Below are positions 1-4,409 of a stretch of 12,567 nt of DNA, piece after piece (the stretch's first letter is position 1; each line of letters starts with the position of its first letter). Origin of the DNA: CAKOSP01 sp964371745 (lineage in GTDB: Bacteria > Bacillota_I > Bacilli_A > RF39 > UBA660); contig CAYJNS010000031.1 of NCBI GenBank assembly GCA_964371745.1, positions 1-12,567 on the forward strand. Reading direction: 5' to 3'. Under the pieces are notes generated by a model. The model had not been told where the DNA came from and ran no database searches. It saw only the letters and a program-made list of their open reading frames with translations. A program made the translations under genes and the position numbers.

Positions 1-606
1 ACTTTAAAATTAGGAACTAATACCACAATAGCTAAAGAATATTTAATAGACTATATAAAAAAATTTAATAAACTATATCCTAAAATAAAAATAGAAATAT
101 ATACAAATGTAAGTAATAACTTATTATCTAATTTAAAAAATGGTTTTTTAGATTTAGTATTTATCAATACTGGCAATAATAATTTTATTGATTTTAATAT
201 AACTAAATGCAGCACAATAACTAGTGTTTTAGTAGGTAATCATAAATATAAAGATTTAACTAATAAAACATATAGTATTAAAAATCTAGTAGGATATCCC
301 TTTATTATACAAAATAAAAATGCAAATAGTAGAAAATTATTAGATGATTATTTACTAAAAAATAATATTGTTTTAAATAATTATATAGAACTTTCTGGTT
401 ATTCATTAACTGTTGAAAGTATTAAAGCAGGTCTTGGAATAGGAATAGTTACTAAAGAATATATCACTAATGAATTAAATAATAAACTTTTATACGAAAT
501 TAAAATTAAAGAAAAAATACCTAATAGGTACATATCTTTAATAACAAATAAAAATGAAGATTTATCTTTTGCATCAAAAAAATTTATTGAACTATTAGAT
601 TTATAA
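1..606 (+). CDS. LysR-type transcriptional regulator, C-terminal part (5' end outside window)
   Basis: An open frame runs from base 1 to a TAA at 604-606, giving 201 residues with no start in view. The text matches the periplasmic-binding-like effector domain of LysR regulators. It opens with LKLGTNTTIAKEYL, which resembles the first strand and helix after the linker, followed by a 'YPKIKIEIYTNVSNNLL' segment and an 'LKNGFLDLVFI' strand. Near the end GLGIGIVTKEYI is the usual 'G-G-I-' loop of the second subdomain. The N-terminal winged helix-turn-helix must lie to the left of base 1. The family binds a small co-inducer and controls promoters, often of a divergent neighbour, but that neighbour is not visible. 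The gene is very AT-rich and converges on the acetyltransferase gene 6 bases away. Family assignment is fairly sure; target and ligand are unknown. Confidence 0.82.
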   Translation, partial: TLKLGTNTTIAKEYLIDYIKKFNKLYPKIKIEIYTNVSNNLLSNLKNGFLDLVFINTGNNNFIDFNITKCSTITSVLVGNHKYKDLTNKTYSIKNLVGYPFIIQNKNANSRKLLDDYLLKNNIVLNNYIELSGYSLTVESIKAGLGIGIVTKEYITNELNNKLLYEIKIKEKIPNRYISLITNKNEDLSFASKKFIELLDL

Positions 607-612
607 AAAAAT

Positions 613-1068
613 TTATATTTCTTTTTTTAAATACATTATATTATCAACAAAACCTAACTTTTTATATAATTTATAAGCTTTTTCATTTGCCAAAAATACA
701 CCTATATCTATTTCCTTTATATTTTTATTTTTACACCAACTTATAAATTCATTAATTAAATTAGTTGCAATACCTTTTCCTCTATATTCTTCTTTTATGT
801 ATATAGCATCTATCTTAGCAACACTTTCATATACAAGCGTACCTTTCATATTTTTTAAAAATCCACAAATAAAAGCTACTGGTTTTTCTTCATCAAGTGC
901 AAGTTTAATAAAATAATTACAATTTTTCATTTTAGTTTTATAATATTCACTAACAACAAACTCTTTTCTTACATTTAAATCAAATGTTCTTTCATACTGA
1001 ACAAGCTCTGTTAGTAAATTATCACAAATAAGAGCAGTTTCTTCACTATCTACATCTATATATTTCAT
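613..1068 (-). CDS. GNAT-family N-acetyltransferase
   Basis: The 151-residue protein has the GNAT fold signature. The acetyl-CoA pyrophosphate loop is EEYRGKGIATNLI (R-G-K-G-I-A, about residue 95), preceded by the strand 'AKIDAIYIKEEY'. The C-terminal motif is 'FLANEKAYKLYKKLGF', where N-x-x-A-x-x-x-Y-x-x-x-G-F is typical of motif B. Such enzymes move an acetyl group from acetyl-CoA to an amine on a small molecule or protein N-terminus; the substrate cannot be read here. The start ATG overlaps the TGA stop of the upstream exonuclease gene (ATGA), and a GGAG lies a few bases upstream inside that gene. The two are therefore almost certainly co-transcribed and translationally coupled. Length is normal for a single GNAT domain. 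Confidence 0.88.
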   Translation of the reverse strand: MKYIDVDSEETALICDNLLTELVQYERTFDLNVRKEFVVSEYYKTKMKNCNYFIKLALDEEKPVAFICGFLKNMKGTLVYESVAKIDAIYIKEEYRGKGIATNLINEFISWCKNKNIKEIDIGVFLANEKAYKLYKKLGFVDNIMYLKKEI

Positions 1069-1823
1069 ATACTCTCCATTTCCATTATTAAAGGTGCATG
1101 ATCAGATCCTAAATAATTTTCATTTATATCAATATTTTTAACTTTATTAAGTAAACCATTACTTATTAATATATAATCTATTCTCCAGCCAACATTTTTT
1201 TCTCTACAGTTAAATGCATATGGCCACCAAGAATACTTTATAGTATCTGGATTAAAATACCTATACGAATCTATAAACCCTATATTTAGTAAATTTTCTA
1301 AAGTATTTCTTTCTACTTCTGTAAACATTATATTTTTATAATTTTGTTTAGCTCTACAAACATCTATATCACTTCTTGCAATATTAAAGTCTGTTGTTAT
1401 AATAATATTTTTATTTTTATAACTTTTTAAATTATTAATTAATTTATTTATTACTTCAAGTTTATATTCTAAATTTTCTTTTTGTCTTCCGCCATGAGGA
1501 ACATATAAATTAATCAACATATAATTATCAAACTCTAACTTTATATACCTTCCTTCTTTATCAGCTAAACTATGACCAATTAAATAATCTTCTTTACTAG
1601 CTTTAATTTTACTAATAATAGCAACTCCATGTTTACCTTTGTTTTCAGATAAATTATAATAAATAAAATAATTATTTGGCACTACTTCCCTAATAAAAGA
1701 TTCATCAGCTAACTTAACTTCTTGAAAACAAATAATATCATAATCATCTTTTAATAGTTTACTTAAAACATTTTTATTATAAATAGATTTTAAACCATTT
1801 ATATTCCAAGATAATATTTTCAT
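1065..1823 (-). CDS. exoA: Exodeoxyribonuclease III / AP endonuclease (Xth/ExoA family)
   Basis: The 252-residue protein belongs to the endonuclease/exonuclease/phosphatase superfamily, Xth branch. These enzymes act in base-excision repair by cutting 5' of abasic sites and trimming DNA 3'-5'. Visible active-site motifs are WNINGLKS with N7, CFQEVKL with metal ligand E35, NLYVPHG with Y107, TDFNIA with D145 and N147, the WRIDYIL block, and the closing GSDHAPL with D241 and H242. The usual Gly before D145 (GDFN) is Thr here. The spacing of all motifs and the total length are normal, so an active enzyme is expected. The ATG follows AAAGGAAG at a sensible distance. It is the first gene of a two-gene unit with the acetyltransferase. 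In this family the symbol could equally be xth. Confidence 0.93.
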   Translation of the reverse strand: MKILSWNINGLKSIYNKNVLSKLLKDDYDIICFQEVKLADESFIREVVPNNYFIYYNLSENKGKHGVAIISKIKASKEDYLIGHSLADKEGRYIKLEFDNYMLINLYVPHGGRQKENLEYKLEVINKLINNLKSYKNKNIIITTDFNIARSDIDVCRAKQNYKNIMFTEVERNTLENLLNIGFIDSYRYFNPDTIKYSWWPYAFNCREKNVGWRIDYILISNGLLNKVKNIDINENYLGSDHAPLIMEMESI

Positions 1824-1846
1824 ATAACTATACTTCCTTTAAACTT

Positions 1847-1875
1847 ATTATAATATAATTTAAGATTTATTTAAA
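1847..1875 (-). promoter_or_regulatory. Candidate promoter of the exonuclease-acetyltransferase unit
   Basis: On the minus strand TTTAAA (1875-1870), a 17-base spacer and TATAAT (1852-1847) lie just upstream of the exonuclease ribosome-binding site. The -10 is perfect and the -35 is weak. In such AT-rich DNA this is only a reasonable candidate. Confidence 0.4.
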
Positions 1876-1884
1876 GAGAAATAT

Positions 1885-1910
1885 ATAATTATTGATATAT
1901 CAATAATTAT
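1885..1910. promoter_or_regulatory. 26-bp perfect palindrome between divergent promoters (operator candidate)
   Basis: Arm 1885-1897 (ATAATTATTGATA) is the exact reverse complement of 1898-1910, with no spacer. It covers the -35 box of the first antisense RNA and lies 10 bp upstream of the -35 candidate for the exonuclease promoter. The corresponding place in the fourth module copy lacks the palindrome, so it is specific to this site. A dimeric repressor site is an inference. Confidence 0.4.
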
Positions 1911-1920
1911 GTTATATAAT
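1892..1920 (+). promoter_or_regulatory. Promoter of antisense RNA 1
   Basis: TTGATA (1892-1897), 17-base spacer, TATAAT (1915-1920). It is a near-consensus sigma-A promoter whose start would fall near G1927, the first base of the conserved GTAAGC. The same pair of boxes and the same spacing recur in copy 4. Confidence 0.72.
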
Positions 1921-1926
1921 GTATTT

Positions 1927-2040
1927 GTAAGCAAGTTATGCATACAATAAAAAAGGAAGTACTTAAAGCTGCATTTAAGTGCTTACCGTATAAATTTGGT
2001 TGCACCTAATTCAGATCTATTTGAATTAAGTGCTTTTTTT
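1927..2040 (+). ncRNA. Antisense RNA 1 (candidate antitoxin RNA)
   Basis: This predicted RNA of about 114 nt runs opposite to the end of peptide gene 1. It has three hairpins. The first is a 5' stem from GTAAGCA paired with TGCATAC with one A-A mismatch. The second is a middle stem at 1957-1967/1974-1984, the mirror of the peptide mRNA terminator. The third is a 3' terminator with a 12-bp stem 2002-2013/2022-2033 followed by seven T (2034-2040). Its 3' end stops at the peptide stop codon, so it covers the mRNA 3' untranslated region rather than the coding part. The ends are inferred from promoter and terminator positions. Confidence 0.68.
1949..1984 (-). terminator. Terminator of peptide mRNA 1
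   Basis: On the minus strand the stem AAGCACTTAAA / TTTAAGTACTT (11 bp including one G-U) is followed after CC by six T (1954-1949). It ends a predicted peptide mRNA of about 240 nt starting near 2190. Confidence 0.75.
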
Positions 2041-2041
2041 A

Positions 2042-2122
2042 TTATATTGCTTTATTTAAAGAGGCAATTAAATAAATGATAATAACTAATAAGATTAGAA
2101 TTAATAAATCTTTTCTTTTCAT
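2042..2122 (-). CDS. 26-residue hydrophobic membrane peptide 1 (candidate type I toxin)
   Basis: The frame starts at ATG 2122-2120 and stops at TAA 2044-2042. The peptide begins MKRKDLLILILLVII, continues with a further I, Y, L, I, A, S, L and ends NKAI. That is a short basic N-terminus (K-R-K-D), one hydrophobic span of about 17 residues and a short polar tail, the usual shape of small membrane-acting toxins of type I systems. A strong GGGGAGG (2138-2132) lies 9 bases before the ATG. The reading frame is kept in all four copies with the same length of 26 codons, and substitutions are mostly conservative, which argues that it is really translated. It lacks the Pro-x-x-x-Gly pattern and charged C-terminus known for Fst, and I cannot place it in a named family. 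Toxicity is inference. Confidence 0.72.
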   Translation of the reverse strand: MKRKDLLILILLVIIIYLIASLNKAI

Positions 2123-2196
2123 TTAATCAAACCTCCCCTCTAGGTCCCCCTGAAGCATGAAGGTAGGCACTTAACTTTAAGAACTTCCGAGGATGT

Positions 2197-2230
2197 ATTA
2201 TAACTTATAAATATTAAATAATTTGTCGAA
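2197..2230 (-). promoter_or_regulatory. Promoter of peptide mRNA 1
   Basis: TATAAT lies at 2202-2197 on the minus strand, with a conserved TTCGACAAA box at 2230-2222, 19 bases upstream. Box, spacing and -10 recur in all four copies. No normal -35 at 17 bases is present. Confidence 0.62.
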
Positions 2231-2253
2231 TTGTATAAATACTAAAAAAAACA

Positions 2254-2282
2254 TAGACACAAGCCTAATTAAATGATAATAT
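2254..2282 (+). promoter_or_regulatory. Promoter of antisense RNA 2
   Basis: TAGACA (2254-2259), 17-base spacer, TAATAT (2277-2282). The same boxes and spacing occur in copy 3 on the other strand. The start is expected near G2289. Confidence 0.62.
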
Positions 2283-2288
2283 GTATAT

Positions 2289-2403
2289 GTAAGCAAGTAT
2301 TTGCATACAATAAAAAAGGAAGCGTATTAAAGCTGCTTTTAAGCGCTTACCTTAAATATTTAGGGTGCGCCTAATTCAGTTCTATTTGAATTAAGCGCTT
2401 TTT
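2289..2403 (+). ncRNA. Antisense RNA 2 (candidate antitoxin RNA)
   Basis: Predicted length is about 115 nt. The 5' hairpin pairs GTAAGCAA with TTGCATAC around a GTAT loop. The middle hairpin is 2320-2331/2337-2348. The 3' terminator is GCGCCTAATTCA (2367-2378) against TGAATTAAGCGC (2387-2398), then T 2399-2403. Relative to the other copies, the GCAC/GTGC base of the terminator stem has become GCGC/GCGC, a paired change. Confidence 0.66.
2312..2348 (-). terminator. Terminator of peptide mRNA 2
   Basis: Minus-strand stem 2348-2337 with 2331-2320, containing one A-A mismatch, followed by CC and six T (2317-2312). The upper stem reads AAGCG/CGCTT here instead of AAGTA/TGCTT in copy 1, so pairing is kept although both arms changed. 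Confidence 0.72.
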
Positions 2404-2406
2404 ATT

Positions 2407-2487
2407 TTATATTATCTTCAGATGAGAGTCCAATAATAAAATGATGATTATAAGATGTATAAGAATTAAAAAATCTTTTTTACTCAT
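2407..2487 (-). CDS. 26-residue hydrophobic membrane peptide 2 (diverged candidate toxin)
   Basis: ATG 2487-2485, TAA 2409-2407, 26 codons as in the other copies. The peptide starts MSKKDFLILIHLIIII and continues LLLDSHLKII. The basic start (K-K-D) and the hydrophobic run are kept. However, His11, Asp20 and His22 place polar or charged groups where the other copies have Leu, Ala and Leu, so membrane insertion or toxicity may be altered. The start is ATG, like copy 1. The ribosome-binding site differs from the others: AAAGGCGGT, about 9 bases upstream, sits in a local hairpin whose opposite arm is CCTTT. A decaying copy and a module with a changed specificity are both possible. Confidence 0.62.
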   Translation of the reverse strand: MSKKDFLILIHLIIIILLLDSHLKII

Positions 2488-2572
2488 AAAAATCAGACCG
2501 CCTTTCACAAAGGTAAAACCCCCTGGAATTTGGAAAGGTAAGCACTTAACTTTAATAAACTTCCGAGGATGT

Positions 2573-2606
2573 ATTATAACTTATGAATAACAAAAAATTT
2601 GTCGAA
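2573..2606 (-). promoter_or_regulatory. Promoter of peptide mRNA 2
   Basis: TATAAT at 2578-2573 and TTCGACAAA at 2606-2598 on the minus strand, separated by 19 bases exactly as in the other three copies. Confidence 0.62.
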
Positions 2607-2621
2607 TTATTATATAAAACA

Positions 2622-2649
2622 AAAAAAATTGGAAATTTCCAATTTTTTT
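2622..2649 (-). terminator. Perfect inverted-repeat terminator after the nuclease operon
   Basis: Bases 2622-2649 form a perfect 28-bp palindrome: seven A, then TTGGAAATTTCCAA, then seven T. It begins 3 bases beyond the endonuclease stop codon. With T tracts on both strands it can end transcription either way, and it insulates the nuclease operon from the peptide promoter at 2606. Confidence 0.78.
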
Positions 2650-2651
2650 AT

Positions 2652-3338
2652 TTAACTAAGACTACTACTTCCATCAGTATAATCTATTATTACGCCTTCT
2701 TCTTTATTAAAAATAAATACATTAAAGCTAATACCTTCACCATTATCTTCAACACTTAATGCTTCAATTTGGACACCACTAGCAAGTAAGTTATTACCTT
2801 CAAATGCTGGGGTCACTCTATACATAACATGATTACCTGTTTCTTTAATATAATCTGCTACCATATTTTCAAATGGAAGCATACCTTCAACATTAAAAGA
2901 CCTTGTACCAGTCATTAAATTAAGTTCATTTGCATTTTCTCCAGTTAACTGAAATCCTATTAAATGAGATCTATTATATAAATATTTACCAGATACATGT
3001 TCATACTTAATAGTTTCCCATCCAGTAGGCTGAACACTTCCTATACTACCTCTTTCTTCTGTAGGCATTAAATCTTTTCCTATCTTAGCAAAAGCCACTC
3101 CTACTCTACCTAAACTATCTAAACTTGAATAATCCTCAAAGCTAGCCAAAGTTTTATCTTCTTCACTAAATATAGGTACGTTTTCATTAACTATTACATA
3201 ATATTCGCCATTATCTGTTGGAATATCTATTTTTACATCTTCTTCACTAAATATATCTAAAAAAGAAAAACTTTCATCTATATTAAAAGCAAATACTCCA
3301 CCTATTAATAAAAGTAATCCTACTACTAACTTCTTCAT
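2652..3338 (-). CDS. Membrane-anchored DNA/RNA non-specific endonuclease (EndA/NUC family)
   Basis: The 228-residue protein starts with MKKLVVGLLLLIGGVFAF, a signal peptide or signal anchor, so the enzyme works outside the membrane. The catalytic ββα-metal core is visible from about residue 100. YNRSHLIGFQLTGEN carries the general-base His125 in R-S-H-L, and ELNLMTGTRSFN carries Asn140 and Asn149. Their nine-residue spacing matches the two conserved Asn residues of EndA-type nucleases. Such enzymes cut DNA and RNA without sequence preference and serve in DNA uptake, nutrient scavenging or escape from DNA nets. The ribosome-binding site GAGGTG overlaps the last codons of the upstream gene, four bases away. 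It is the last gene of a three-gene operon, closed by the palindromic terminator. Confidence 0.86.
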   Translation of the reverse strand: MKKLVVGLLLLIGGVFAFNIDESFSFLDIFSEEDVKIDIPTDNGEYYVIVNENVPIFSEEDKTLASFEDYSSLDSLGRVGVAFAKIGKDLMPTEERGSIGSVQPTGWETIKYEHVSGKYLYNRSHLIGFQLTGENANELNLMTGTRSFNVEGMLPFENMVADYIKETGNHVMYRVTPAFEGNNLLASGVQIEALSVEDNGEGISFNVFIFNKEEGVIIDYTDGSSSLS

Positions 3339-3342
3339 CTAA

Positions 3343-3726
3343 CTACACCTCATATATACACTTAGTTATCTTTTCATGAGAAGACCCAATAAACTCTTCT
3401 TCTAAAACTTTTTTATATTTACTTAAATCTATATTAAACTTATAATCACTTGGATACTTCCTATTAAAGTAATAAATAGTTATTTTTTCTATATTACATC
3501 CACTTACATCACTATCTTCAATAAAAAAAGTACCTTCATTACATATATCTTTGATAATTACTTTTTCACTATATCCATATTCTAAAAATAATTTATAGCT
3601 ATACTCACTTACATATATACAATCATTATTCTTAACTATATCAAGTATTATCTCTTTATCTTTAGACACTCTTCTTTTATTAAATAAAATACCCTTATTT
3701 TCATCTAAACAAACTATTATATTCAT
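3343..3726 (-). CDS. Unrecognised 127-residue protein of the nuclease operon
   Basis: The protein begins MNIIVCLDENKGILFNKRR and looks soluble, with no signal peptide or membrane segment. The N-terminus reads like a β-strand followed by a loop 'DENKGILFNKRRVSKD'. A second strand-loop part 'CIYVSEYSYKLF' and a late 'ITIYYFNRKYPSD' segment follow. Cys residues are scattered (C6, C36, C62, C76, C122) without a clear metal motif. I do not recognise the family. Its ATG overlaps the TGA stop of the SNase-like gene (ATGA) and its own stop lies four bases before the endonuclease start, so it is made together with two nucleases. An accessory role such as inhibitor, chaperone or partner is only guesswork from position. 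Confidence 0.75.
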   Translation of the reverse strand: MNIIVCLDENKGILFNKRRVSKDKEIILDIVKNNDCIYVSEYSYKLFLEYGYSEKVIIKDICNEGTFFIEDSDVSGCNIEKITIYYFNRKYPSDYKFNIDLSKYKKVLEEEFIGSSHEKITKCIYEV

Positions 3727-4199
3727 TTCTTACCTCTTTTAAATATAAATAATAAAAATATACTTAAACAAACTATAAGTATACTAATTAATAATATATA
3801 ATTAAATTCTCTTTCTTCCCAAATATTAATCCGATCCTCTTTAGCACTATCTTCTGCTAGAGTAAGACTATCTAAGTATTTATAATCCCCATAAATATAT
3901 TCTATTTTACCTAAACCATTTTTTAAAATTAATTCTTGTAAGTTTTCATTATCAACAAATACCCAAACAAGTTCTCTATTATATTTGTCTACTGTATCAG
4001 AATTAACATCATATTCTACTTCAATCTTCTTAGCACTTTCTAACTTTTCACAAACAAATAAACTAGACTCTTCATATAAATACTCATCATCCTCAGGTGT
4101 ATCAATAGCTAAAAAACGGTATGTATATTCCATACCGTCATTAATAAACACAGCTGTATCTCCATCAATACATCTAGATAATATTACTTCTTCTTTCAT
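3723..4199 (-). CDS. Staphylococcal-nuclease-like (thermonuclease) protein with C-terminal membrane anchor
   Basis: The 158-residue protein has a complete SNase core. CIDGDTA gives metal ligand Asp14, YRFLAIDTPE gives Arg28, Asp33 and Glu36, and DKYNREL gives Arg75. These correspond to D21, R35, D40, E43 and R87 of the S. aureus enzyme, so Ca2+-dependent cleavage of DNA and RNA is expected. There is no N-terminal signal peptide. Instead residues ~134-153 form a hydrophobic helix followed by KRGKK. By the positive-inside rule this places the tail inside and the enzyme outside the cell, an unusual topology for a protein lacking a signal peptide. AAAGGA precedes the ATG. It is the first gene of the operon; I see no convincing promoter between it and base 4260. 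Confidence 0.85.
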   Translation of the reverse strand: MKEEVILSRCIDGDTAVFINDGMEYTYRFLAIDTPEDDEYLYEESSLFVCEKLESAKKIEVEYDVNSDTVDKYNRELVWVFVDNENLQELILKNGLGKIEYIYGDYKYLDSLTLAEDSAKEDRINIWEEREFNYILLISILIVCLSIFLLFIFKRGKK

Positions 4200-4349
4200 T
4201 TAATTCCTTTTGTTTTGTTATTACTATTTTTTTAAATATCTATTTGTTATGTTGAAAACTAAAAAATACCAAGTAGGTTCGCGCCTCTTCCCGCGGCGTT
4301 TATAATTGGGTCTTCCCTAATGTACTTAGTTCCCCAATCAAGCATAGGC

Positions 4350-4375
4350 GTAAGGGCAAAGGGGTTTGCCCTTAC
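4350..4375 (-). other. 11-bp perfect stem with 4-base loop downstream of the surface-protein gene
   Basis: GTAAGGGCAAA (4350-4360) pairs exactly with TTTGCCCTTAC (4365-4375) around a GGGG loop (CCCC on the gene strand). It starts 34 bases past the stop codon. There is no T tract on either strand, so it is not a standard intrinsic terminator. A transcript-end stem, or a cruciform of the kind found next to retroelement-diversified genes, is possible. Confidence 0.5.
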
Positions 4376-4409
4376 TTATTAAGAGTCAAAGTCTTTCTTC
4401 CGCCCTTAG

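Larger units (their letters stand above)
1892..2230 (-). repeat. Peptide/antisense module, copy 1 (type I toxin-antitoxin-like)
   Basis: This is one of four related ~340-bp units (also 2254-2606, 8946-9286 and 9308-9649). Reading along the peptide strand, the order is: TTCGACAAA box, TATAAT, leader, 26-codon gene, hairpin (the antisense terminator seen from the other side), variable spacer, mRNA terminator, antisense promoter. Copies 1 and 2 are tandem on the minus strand; copies 3 and 4 are tandem on the plus strand. Confidence 0.85.
2254..2606 (-). repeat. Peptide/antisense module, copy 2 (most diverged)
   Basis: It has the same element order as copy 1, but coding region, leader and hairpins differ at many bases. 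Stem changes are largely compensated on the opposite arm. Confidence 0.82.

Noticed and set aside
601..630. Bidirectional terminator between the LysR and acetyltransferase genes
   Set aside because: A run of A and a run of T face each other, but the stem would be almost pure A/T with no stable GC part.
4200..4260. Promoter of the nuclease operon
   Set aside because: Several AT-rich hexamers exist but none forms a convincing -35/-10 pair at 16-18 bases.
4350..4375. Intrinsic terminator for the surface-protein gene
   Set aside because: The stem is perfect but no T tract follows on either strand; kept only as a hairpin.
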